Shown: positions 1 to 7,900 of the stretch, piece by piece
Position numbering within the stretch: position 1 is the first letter of the stretch
Layout of the letters: the number at the start of each line of letters is the position of its first letter
Assembly (NCBI RefSeq): GCF_009932375.1
Contig: NZ_BLJG01000037.1
Location: 1-64,000, forward strand
DNA from: Pseudomonas juntendi
Lineage (GTDB): Bacteria > Pseudomonadota > Gammaproteobacteria > Pseudomonadales > Pseudomonadaceae
Direction of reading: 5' to 3'
DNA: 64,000 nt
Made by a program: the position numbers and the translations under genes
Notes under the pieces: generated by a model
What the model saw: the letters and a program-made list of their open reading frames with translations, nothing else
What the model was told of the DNA's origin: nothing
The model's database searches: none

Positions 1-130
1 GATGCTCCAGGCGAACACTGTCGGCACAATGCGCGACGGTACGCACATGCCCTTGGGTGCATCCGCTGGTCAGGACCTTGGCCAACACCAATTTTTCGGC
101 CCGGATGCTCGAGTCCCAGGCGCGTGTCAT
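1..130 (-). CDS. Possible N-terminal part of an unknown protein, cut by window edge
   Basis: A reading frame opens with ATG 23 bases beyond the stop of the ClC gene, on the same strand, and stays open to the window edge. It begins MTRAWDSSIRAEKLVLAKV. I do not recognise the family, and there is no convincing ribosome binding site. Same-strand placement just behind the ClC gene would suit a co-transcribed gene, but 43 codons are too few to be sure it is real. Confidence 0.3.
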   Translation of the reverse strand, partial: MTRAWDSSIRAEKLVLAKVLTSGCTQGHVRTVAHCADSVRLEH

Positions 131-152
131 CAGGCGGGAAAAGCAGGATGAT

Positions 153-1505
153 TCACTGCTCGCGAGCGCCAGGTTTGGAAACGGCCGGCGCCGGAACCTG
201 CAGCTTGTCGATGATCTGCCTGGCCAGAGCATGATAGAGCGAGACGGGCGATACCCAGCCAGAGATGGCGGCGGCCATCAGTGTCGCTGCCAGCATGGGA
301 ATGGCCAGGTCCGGGCTGTGCGTTAGTTCAAGCACGATGACCGAGGCAGTGAGTGGTGAGCGCGTGACACCCGCCAGGTAGGCACCCATGCCGAGCAGTG
401 CGCATGCTTGCGGGTCGACACTGGGGATCAAACCCAACACGGGCGCAAATGCCGCACCTATGCTGAGCGAGGGCGAAAACAGACCGCCAGGAATACCGGA
501 GAGGTAGGAAACGACATTGGCCAAGAACTTCCACAGCAGAAAGCTTGAGTCCGTGATGGGCTGGCCTTCAAGCAAAGCGCGTGTTTCTTCGTACCCAGTG
601 CCAAATACATGATTGCCAGACACGAGCCCCAAAGTGGCCAGCAACAGCCCACAGAACGCAGCGAAACGCACGGGGTAACGCCCGCGTGCCGCACATAGGC
701 GGCCTAGCAATCCCTTGTCGGTTGGCAGCACAAGCTTGGCGTAAAAGCCACCCAGCAGCCCACCCAGCACTGCACAAGCCGGTACGACGCTCCAGCCCCA
801 GCCCGTCGGCACACGACCGCTGATTTCGCCAAAATAGGCGTAATGCCCCATCAAGCCGAGGGTGACGGCGCCGCCGATCAGTACCGCAGTGAGCACCAGC
901 CCGCTAAATCGTTGCTCGAACGTGCGGCTCAATTCCTCGATGGCAAACACAATGCCTGCCAATGGGGTATTGAAGGCCGCTGCGATACCTGCTGCGCCGC
1001 CGGCGAGCACCAGGCCTGCGATTGTTCGTCGGCCATGCAGGCCCAGGCGCCGGCCAAAGGTATAGAGCACAGCCGCGCCGATGTGCACGGTGGGGCCTTC
1101 GCGGCCAACCGAGCCTCCGACCAGCAGCGCGCCCAAAGTCAGGCTCATGCGTGCGGCAGCCACAGGGAGCGAGAGTAACCGGGCTCGCAGCCGTCGAGAG
1201 GATATTTCCAGGGCAGCGATGACTTGGGGAATACCACTGCCTTTGGCATTCTCAAACCAGCGTTGCGTCAGATAGGCCAGCAGGGCGAAACCTACTGGGG
1301 TTAGCAGCAGGGGAGCCCAGGGCGCCCGGACCACCAAGCGCTTGAACGAAGCGAAGGCCTCGTCGGCCAGCCAAGCAAAAGCCAGTGCAACCAGCCCTAC
1401 CAGTAGCGCCCCGATCCAGAACGCCAGCCGCTGACGCCATTCTCGCCAGCGTGAATGACGAAAGAGGGAAGGGACTGGACGGCTGGGTTCGGACATTGCC
1501 CACAC
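153..1505 (-). CDS. ClC-family chloride channel / H+/Cl- antiporter
   Basis: Integral membrane chloride transporter of the ClC family. The signature loops are present in order: GSGIP near residues 89-93, GREGP near 134-138 with the gating glutamate E136, and the segment ending FAIEEL near 187-192, which supplies the inner glutamate typical of the proton-coupled exchangers. About ten hydrophobic segments fill the 450 residues, the usual length for the core without CBS domains. The conserved glutamates favour an antiporter over a channel, which is inference from the family. Two starts are possible, three codons apart (ATG at 1505 or 1496), and neither has a strong ribosome binding site. Confidence 0.9.
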   Translation of the reverse strand: MWAMSEPSRPVPSLFRHSRWREWRQRLAFWIGALLVGLVALAFAWLADEAFASFKRLVVRAPWAPLLLTPVGFALLAYLTQRWFENAKGSGIPQVIAALEISSRRLRARLLSLPVAAARMSLTLGALLVGGSVGREGPTVHIGAAVLYTFGRRLGLHGRRTIAGLVLAGGAAGIAAAFNTPLAGIVFAIEELSRTFEQRFSGLVLTAVLIGGAVTLGLMGHYAYFGEISGRVPTGWGWSVVPACAVLGGLLGGFYAKLVLPTDKGLLGRLCAARGRYPVRFAAFCGLLLATLGLVSGNHVFGTGYEETRALLEGQPITDSSFLLWKFLANVVSYLSGIPGGLFSPSLSIGAAFAPVLGLIPSVDPQACALLGMGAYLAGVTRSPLTASVIVLELTHSPDLAIPMLAATLMAAAISGWVSPVSLYHALARQIIDKLQVPAPAVSKPGAREQ

Positions 1506-1670
1506 ATGGCTGAGTTGTAAAGCCGTGAGTATGGCGTGTTTTCGCAGGCTGGCCTACTCAAATACGGCGCAGGGATCGGATGTGCTGTGTGGATAGCCTT
1601 GGGCTTTTCGTCGTTCAGCATCCCCTGTCGAGCCGAGGCGTTTCTCGCAAGCCAGCTTCTGTCGTCGCGC

Positions 1671-2612
1671 TCACTTGCTCGCAAGATTCGCCCGAGCCCA
1701 CTGCTCTGCGGTGGTTACTGGAATCCCCTGCTGTTCGTTGAAGGTTCCCGCTTTTGGCCAAGCCACCCCTCTGCCTTGAGCGAATACAGCACGGTACTTT
1801 TTGATGTGATTTGTAGGGTCTTTTCTCAATTCGTCCATCAGGTGCGGGACAGTCCACACGTTGGTTTTGAAAGGACGACCCAGCGCGTGCTCGAGGATGT
1901 GCGCGACTTGCCCATACGAAACCGTGTCGCCTGCAAGATAGACAATCTCGTTGCGCAAGCGAGGTTCGAAGAAGACGATTTCCGCCGTGAGAGCGCCGAT
2001 GTCGTCTGGGGTAGTCAGCGTCACGCTGTTTTCGAGACCGCCGAGAGCGTTAACGGTGTCATTGTCGAAATCGACGACTTCAAACACGGGCTCGAAAAGG
2101 AAGCTGGTGAACATGCCCGTCGAGATAATTACCCATTCAGTTTTATCTTGCGCGCGAAGCGCCTCGCGTACGTCGAGTTGAGCATCGAAAAGATCCTGGG
2201 GGCTGCCCCGACCGATCACTTCGAAATCCACACCAAACTGCCACGGGAAGTAGCGCTTCACGCCCGACCTCAGCGCTGCTGTTGCCAACTTCATGGGGGT
2301 TTCCCGACCCGCGACCATGCCGGCACAGCCTATGACGGTATCGAACCCGGCGAACACGCCTGCTAGGTGTTCAATTGAGTCGTTCACCAGATCCGCAGTG
2401 ACCATCTGAATGCCCAGCCCCCGAAGCTCGTCGATTTCGGCCTTTTTCTCCGGCACCTGGGTGTTGATGGTCGAGCCCCGGAGAAGAACGCTAATTTGGG
2501 AGCCGGGTGCGCGTTTGGCCACTCGCGCGAGATTGCGCAACACCGGGAGACCCAGTTCACCGGCGCCGAGAACCAGAATGGATTGAGGGGATAGCGGGGT
2601 TGTTTCGATCAT
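1671..2612 (-). CDS. NmrA / isoflavone reductase-like NAD(P)-binding oxidoreductase
   Basis: Cytosolic atypical short-chain dehydrogenase of the NmrA/isoflavone-reductase group, 313 residues. The N-terminus has a Rossmann start (LVLGAGELGLPVLRNLA, residues about 14-30) for NAD(P)H. A central GCAGM stretch and the FPWQFGVDF segment are typical of aromatic-substrate reductases of this class. It is divergent from an HxlR regulator 98 bases away, an arrangement in which the regulator usually controls the reductase in response to an electrophile or quinone. The natural substrate cannot be read from the sequence. Confidence 0.8.
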   Translation of the reverse strand: MIETTPLSPQSILVLGAGELGLPVLRNLARVAKRAPGSQISVLLRGSTINTQVPEKKAEIDELRGLGIQMVTADLVNDSIEHLAGVFAGFDTVIGCAGMVAGRETPMKLATAALRSGVKRYFPWQFGVDFEVIGRGSPQDLFDAQLDVREALRAQDKTEWVIISTGMFTSFLFEPVFEVVDFDNDTVNALGGLENSVTLTTPDDIGALTAEIVFFEPRLRNEIVYLAGDTVSYGQVAHILEHALGRPFKTNVWTVPHLMDELRKDPTNHIKKYRAVFAQGRGVAWPKAGTFNEQQGIPVTTAEQWARANLASK

Positions 2613-2710
2613 GATTTCTCCTGAGGTGTAAGGCCTGTACCATGAGCGAATGCTGGCATGGCCAAGCCGTACTCGTAAGAAGGCACACGCGTGATACCTG
2701 GGAGGAATAA

Positions 2711-3160
2711 ATGGCTAATCAGGATGCTCTGAGCCAGGCAGAAGCTATCTGCCAAACGCTCCGAGAAGAGGATGATGGCGTCAGGCGGGAAGTCCTCGCT
2801 CACGCAGGTAGCCGATGGTCATTGGGCATCCTGCATGCCTTGGGTGTGTACGGCTCGATGCGCCACGTCGAGATAAAAAGGCAGATGACCGGGGTGACCC
2901 AGCGAATGCTGACCAAAACGCTACGCGCCATGCAACGGGATGGATTACTGCTTCGACGGGAGTTCGGGGACATTCCGCCGCGCGTCGAATATGAGCTGAC
3001 GCCGCTGGGGATGGAACTGTTGGTACGGATGTCCCCAGTTTGGATGTGGGTTGTCGAAAACGCTGAGGAATTCCGCGCGGCGCGTCGCGCTTTCGACACT
3101 CAAGATGACAGAAAGCCCGCCTGGCAAATCCCCACCCCGGCACGCTTTGATCCGGAATAA
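2711..3160 (+). CDS. HxlR-family transcriptional regulator
   Basis: Winged-helix DNA-binding protein of the HxlR/MarR-like class, 149 residues. The core shows the family pattern: GSRWSLGILHAL (about 35-46), recognition-helix region TGVTQRMLTKTLRAMQRDGL (about 60-79), and a wing ending in VEYELTPLG. A clear GGAGG precedes the ATG by six bases. It is divergent from the NmrA-like reductase gene, its likely target. The homologue YodB senses quinones through cysteines; here the only cysteine is near residue 14, so the sensing chemistry is unclear. Confidence 0.85.
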   Translation: MANQDALSQAEAICQTLREEDDGVRREVLAHAGSRWSLGILHALGVYGSMRHVEIKRQMTGVTQRMLTKTLRAMQRDGLLLRREFGDIPPRVEYELTPLGMELLVRMSPVWMWVVENAEEFRAARRAFDTQDDRKPAWQIPTPARFDPE

Positions 3161-3168
3161 TCGTTAGG

Positions 3169-3471
3169 GTTGCTCTCAAAACCTTGCGGGTCGTTCTGCT
3201 CGGCCCGGGCGGCGGCTTCTTGCAATTTGCGTAGCTGTAGAGTCACACCGTCATGCAATAACAGTGTCCAGCTATGTCGCACCATCAGAGCGCGACCTCA
3301 CCGTCGATATCTTCCTCCAGGTTTACGGAGTGGTTTGCGTTGGCGAGCATGGTTTGCGCCAAGTCTTCCTGTAGGGTGGTGAGGTTGGGTCCGCTTCGGA
3401 TATCAGCCTCCAGCAAACCCAGGAATGCACTGATGGCAGGGTCTTCATGGGTGGTCTCTACGCGGCTGATT
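3169..3471 (-). pseudogene. Truncated second copy of prlF-yhaV (both ends missing)
   Basis: About 300 bases closely match the junction of the intact prlF-yhaV operon (roughly 4308-4607). The copy retains the C-terminal part of the antitoxin (from RVETTHEDPAISAFLGLLEA to its stop), the overlapping toxin start, and the first 40 or so toxin residues (MVRHSWTLLLHDGVTLQLRK onward). The antitoxin AbrB-type DNA-binding N-terminus and the toxin catalytic C-terminus are both absent, so neither product can work. Differences from the intact copy are scattered substitutions, so this is an old or independently acquired relative. It lies outside the att-like repeats that enclose the intact operon. Confidence 0.85.
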
Positions 3472-3520
3472 CGGCGCCTCTCACATAACAACCCACAACT
3501 TATTGATTTAGCGGGGGCTT

Positions 3521-3634
3521 GTGGGAGCGGGCATGTCGAGGCGTCGAACCGCCGCGAATACCGGCGTAGCCGGTGCCAGCCACCGCGTGGGATTATTCGC
3601 GGAGGTTGGACGCCTCGACACGCCCGCTCCCATA
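3521..3634. repeat. REP-type inverted pair (BIME-like)
   Basis: Two arms of about 40 bases face each other. The left begins GTGGGAGCGGGC and runs through GTCGAGGCGTC; the right is its near-perfect reverse complement ending GCCCGCTCCCATAC. Between them lies a GC-rich centre with its own small hairpin (CCGGCGTAGCCGG). The GGGAGCGGGC core and paired inverted layout resemble extragenic palindromic repeats of Pseudomonas. It sits in the gap between the broken toxin-antitoxin copy and the left att-like repeat. Confidence 0.75.
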
Positions 3635-3773
3635 CAGCCCGAGAGGCGCTTACGAATTGGGATCTCTGCGCGACAGCGCAACCCCTAGGGCTGTGTGATC
3701 GCCCAGGTAGTGAGAACTGTGCAAGCGATGTGTCGATTCTTGTATTGAAGCTCAGCCATTAACCGGATTCATC

Positions 3774-3810
3774 GCCCCTAAAGACTGTCTGGATCCCCAA
3801 AAAACATTTG
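3774..3810. repeat. Left att-like direct repeat (duplicate of lysR 3' end)
   Basis: These 37 bases match 14161-14197 at 34 positions in the same orientation. Read on the minus strand they encode QMFFGDPDSL and a stop, exactly the last ten residues of the LysR protein at the other end. All three mismatches are silent. A displaced gene 3' end in direct orientation is the classic footprint of a tyrosine-integrase element that targets a gene 3' end and restores it. Confidence 0.75.
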
Positions 3811-3962
3811 GCCATTCATATAAATCAAATGGTTATGAATGGGGAATTGGTTTTGTACCCTTAGATGTACCCCTTTTGGCAGGAGCTACGAGTGGATTAC
3901 AGTGGACGCACCGAGGGGTGGGGTTTGTATCGAACGTGCAACCCCTTACTCAGTCGCGCAAC
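3811..3962. other. Non-coding left end of the putative element
   Basis: No gene is supported here. Just inside the left att-like repeat, TGTACCC occurs twice 12 bases apart (3854 and 3866). A comparable 12-base-spaced ATGCCC pair lies at the other end (14061 and 14073). Such pairs could be arm-type integrase sites, which is inference. The stretch also contains the 3' flank of yhaV. Confidence 0.4.
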
Positions 3963-4424
3963 TTATGCTTTGGGCCCGTCCCAGTCGCTACGCGTAGCAG
4001 CAGTTAGCGCATCCCAGTCATCAGGAGGGTTGCCGCGGCCCAGCATCTTCTCGAATACGGCGTATGGATCGGATTTGCTGCCTGCGGACCGTAGGGTATT
4101 TTCGTCGTTGACCCATGCATAGACAATGACCTTGGATCTTGAGTCGTAGCGAAAGAACAGCCGAAAGCGCCTGCCGATCTTTGCTCGCCGCCAATGTCGG
4201 TAGGCGGTGCCCAGCGTGTTGCCTTGGCGAAATTCATCCCGGCCCGGGTCGGCAGGCACAGCCTCCATGATGAGATGACTCAATGCCCGAAACAGCTTCA
4301 CGTTGGCGTTGCTTTCAAAACCTTGCGGGTCGTTCTGCTCGGCTCGGGCGGCGGCTTCTTGCAATTTTCGTAGCTGTAAAGTCACACCTTCATGGAACAA
4401 CAGTGTCCAGCCGTGTCGCACCAT
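3963..4424 (-). CDS. yhaV: YhaV-type toxin (RelE-superfamily ribonuclease)
   Basis: Toxin of the PrlF-YhaV type II toxin-antitoxin family, 153 residues, the usual length. Recognisable segments are the N-terminal W-x-L-L-F-H start (MVRHGWTLLFHEGVTLQLRK), the central FRQGNTLG and HWRRAKIGRRFRLFFRYDS, and the C-terminal VIVYAWVNDENTLR. Family members cleave mRNA in the ribosomal context. The start codon overlaps the antitoxin stop (TGATGG), giving the usual coupled antitoxin-first order. A broken relative of this operon lies about 0.8 kb to the left. Confidence 0.9.
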   Translation of the reverse strand: MVRHGWTLLFHEGVTLQLRKLQEAAARAEQNDPQGFESNANVKLFRALSHLIMEAVPADPGRDEFRQGNTLGTAYRHWRRAKIGRRFRLFFRYDSRSKVIVYAWVNDENTLRSAGSKSDPYAVFEKMLGRGNPPDDWDALTAATRSDWDGPKA

Positions 4425-4741
4425 CAGATCGCGACCTCACCGTCGATCTCTTCGTCCAGGTTTACGCAGTGGTTTGCGTTGGCGAGCATGGTTTGCGCCA
4501 AGTCTTCCGGCAGGGGGATGAGGTTGCGTCCGCTTCGGATATCAGCTTCCAACAAACCTAGGAATGCACCGATGGCAGGGTCTTCATGGATAGTTTCTAC
4601 CCGGCTTACCACGACTTCCCCCGCGCGTACGTCGAATGCGATCTTGCCACCCGTGTCGAGGCCCAAAAGCTGGCGAACGGACTTGGGCACTGTGACCTGC
4701 CCCTTCGAGGTCAACGTGGCGATTTCGTGGATGGCAGGCAT
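4424..4741 (-). CDS. prlF: PrlF-type antitoxin (AbrB-like DNA-binding)
   Basis: Antitoxin of the PrlF/SohA family, 105 residues. The N-terminus carries the AbrB/MazE swapped-hairpin motif (ATLTSKGQVTVPKSVRQLLG, residues about 7-26), which binds DNA. The acidic C-terminal half (FLGLLEADIRSGRNL to EEIDGEVAI) is the part expected to wrap the toxin. It is translationally coupled to yhaV. A perfect palindrome lies 30 bases upstream and is the likely autoregulatory operator. Confidence 0.9.
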   Translation of the reverse strand: MPAIHEIATLTSKGQVTVPKSVRQLLGLDTGGKIAFDVRAGEVVVSRVETIHEDPAIGAFLGLLEADIRSGRNLIPLPEDLAQTMLANANHCVNLDEEIDGEVAI

Positions 4742-4771
4742 GAGTGTTCTCCTGGACGTGTTGATTGAATG

Positions 4772-4789
4772 GTAAGGAATAATCCTTAC
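4772..4789. promoter_or_regulatory. Likely PrlF autoregulatory operator
   Basis: Perfect inverted repeat GTAAGGA-ATAA-TCCTTAC centred about 40 bases upstream of the prlF start. AbrB-type antitoxins commonly bind palindromes that overlap their own promoter, so this is the natural candidate. Binding itself is inferred. Confidence 0.6.
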
Positions 4790-4978
4790 GTGGTCAATCT
4801 TGGTTTCTGCTGATCATGCATAGGTGGGGAGGACGCTCAATAGCGCCGTAGGATGAGTTACACCACTTCCAGGGAGATCGTACCCGGCTTGAATTGCGGC
4901 GATCAAAGCAATGGGCCATCATTGTTGACCGCTACGAGCCATTCTTCGTATGCCGTTCGGATTTATATGGTGTAATAA

Positions 4979-7900
4979 ATGTTTAGGCGTCTCATGGACT
5001 TGAGCAAGCGGTTGCGCAAGGGTTTTGCTGCTGTACCGGTTTCCAAGGAACAGGTTCTGCGCCCGCTGGAGGTGGACCCTCAGGCAGGACTCGTCGCGAG
5101 TTTGCCCGCGAATGTGCTGGACTACTGGCACAGAGCGCTGATTGCCGATGACTTGGGTGGCCTGCAAGCCACCGATGTTCGCATTCCGTTGAAAAATTAC
5201 GCGAGACTGGCCTGGCCCGACTTCAATCTTGGTTTCGGCACGCGCCCGGCGCTGGCGCTGGGCATTCTCACCGAGCGTGCCGCAGAGGCCCGGCGTAAAC
5301 AGCAAGCGCAGGCGCTTGAGGCGTCAGAGGACGACGCAGAGGGCGAGCAGGAGGCGGACGAGCTGGATGACGATCCGCGCATTCCCATGGCGCTGGTGTT
5401 TCATCAAACCACTTCATCAAACGATGAGGTCCAGGTCACGTGGCCCGACCCGGATAAAAAGCCTGCGCCGGGCGCGAAAAAAAAACGCCTCAAGCCCGAC
5501 CGGCTGAATATCGCGTTCTGGTTTCCTTTCGACCTGAACGACAAAAACCAAATATGCCTGCCACGCGACCCCAACGATTGCCGGCCGCGTGTGGTTCGCC
5601 AATGGCTTGAACCACAGCCATTGATGGCGGCCAACGACTTGCCGCCGGCCATTGGCCACTTCGATTGCTATCGCGACGAGCTCAAGCTATTTCTCGCGAC
5701 GTTGAGCCAAAGCGCCAATTTGAGCGGTTATGTCGAAGCCTGTTTTGCCTTGTTCGCCCGCGTCCAAGCGGATGGGGTTGAGACGGGAATGGCGCCGATC
5801 ACGGGGCAATGGGTTGCGGTGCCGCGACAGCCTGGCTATGCAACACGTGCGCTCGCTAACGTGTATGAAGCGATCCCCAATGCGCCGTCCATCGGCGCAT
5901 TGGAGCAGCTCATAGGCGCCGGACGACACCGTTCGGCTGTCCAGGCAGGCGGCAGGGCAGCGCCACAGGTGACAATCCGGCACGTGGCAATGGTCGATAA
6001 GGCCACACACCTCGACAACCCAGACGTCAATCGCGGCGCAGACCCGTTGAACGAGTCGCAGCGCCGCGCATTGCACGCCCTCGGCCGGTTGGGTGAGCAG
6101 GTCGGGGTAGTAGCGGTCAGTGGGCCGCCGGGCACCGGGAAGACGGCCATGCTGCGTGCGATGATCGCCAACCAATGGGTGTTGGCGGCTTACGATGACC
6201 GTGAATATTGCCCCGTCACGTTTGTCTGCGGGGCGACCAACCAGAGTGTCGAGAATGTGATGGGCACGTTCAATGGTGCCGTAGGCAGGAAGCATGCCCT
6301 GGCACGTCGTTGGTTGGACCCTACGGGCAAGCCACTATTGGGCTTCACTGCCAGCGCACCATCCAAGGCCAAGGGGAAAACCCATCGCAGCAAGTTCACC
6401 ACGCTTGAGATTCGGCAAAAGCAGTTGCACACCTTGGGCGTCGGGTCCTCCAGCCTCAAGCAATCGAACGAAGACGGGGTTGCGGCAGCCCTTGCGTTAG
6501 CGCGGCACTTTGAAGATGCCTTCCGCGAACTGCCAGAGCTATTCAATTCGTTGTTTAGCGTTGAGCAAAAACACCAAGTCAGTGATGCCACGCGTTGTAT
6601 CCGTCTCGTGCAGAAGAGTGCTTCGACAACGCCCACGGCGCCGACCCTCTGCGAGCACTTGAACACGCTCACCCAGGTATTGCGCAGTGGGTTGGCCTCG
6701 GCAATCGAGCGCCAGGCTGATATCGACGCGTCGATCGAACCCGGTGAGCTGGCTGCGCGCTTTCCCAGTGAGGCATGGGCATCTTCCTGGGCCATCGACA
6801 TCCTCGCGGATTTGCGTGTGGCCGCAACCTCTGAGGCGCGCCAGGCGCAGCAGCAGAAATTGCTGGACGTGGTGTGGCGGCCGATTATTTTCCAGTTGGC
6901 CGCGCGTTACTGGGAGGCGCGTTGGCTTTCCAGTGTGATCGCAACCCCCGAGCCTGGAAGCCGCAAGAACGCACTCAGGCGCGCAGCCATGCTGTTCCCG
7001 TGCATTGTCGCCACCTTGCATAGCGCCCCACGGTTACTGGGAGAGGGCCGCAGGCCGCTGTTCGCGTTCCTGGATTTGCTGATTATCGATGAGGCGGGGC
7101 AAGCGGCGCCGGAGCTGGGTGTGCCGGTGCTTAGCTTGGCTAAAAAAGCCGTGGTGGTCGGCGATCTGAAGCAGCTCTCACCCGTGTCTTCGATAACACC
7201 CGAGGTCGATGCGCGCCAGGTGCAGGACCGTTGGGCCGATCCGTCGTCTTTGGGCGCCTTGCTCGTGCGTGGCGCGGATTCCGCCACGGGTTCAATCATG
7301 AAGCTTGCCGCAACTGGGGCATCCTTTGCCGAGGCCATGCCGGATGGACGGCTACGGGACGGCTTGCTCTTGCGGGAGCACTACCGCTGCGCGGAGTCGA
7401 TCATCAATGTGTGTATCGATTTGCTGTACCACGATCACGACCGCGACGCCGAGGGCGTGTTGCTCAGCAAAGAGTTGGAACCCAAAGTGCCCAACCCGCA
7501 GGCTGGGCTGTTCGCGGATGCCGAGTTGCCCTTGCTCGAGGGCGCAGCTGAAATGCAGTTGCGCAAACGCATGAAGGCAACGTTCCCGCTACCGCCGCTT
7601 GGTTTCTATCAGACCGGTGGCCCGAACGATGAGCCCTGCAAAGGCGACTCATGGTCCAACCCTGGAGAAGCCAAGGCCATCGTGGACTGGCTCAAAGAGC
7701 ACGGCCCGCGCCTGGCGAAGTGGGCCGCCAGGGTCGAAGGCCACCCGGAGCAGCCGATAGGGTTGGAAAAACTTGTCGCGGTCGTCACGCCATTTCGAGG
7801 CCAGGTCGAAGCGATAAAGCGTCGGGTGCGCGAAGAACTCGACCCTGGTGACGCTGACCTGAGTGAGCGCTTGACCATCGGCACGGTTCATACCCTTCAA

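Noticed and set aside
1536-2366. A 276-codon plus-strand frame over the NmrA-like gene
   Set aside because: It runs antisense to a clear Rossmann-fold protein and has no motif of its own.
3686-3760. A 24-codon minus-strand frame beginning MAELQYKNRHI
   Set aside because: It could be the head of a lost small gene, but it is too short, has no ribosome binding site and stops at once.
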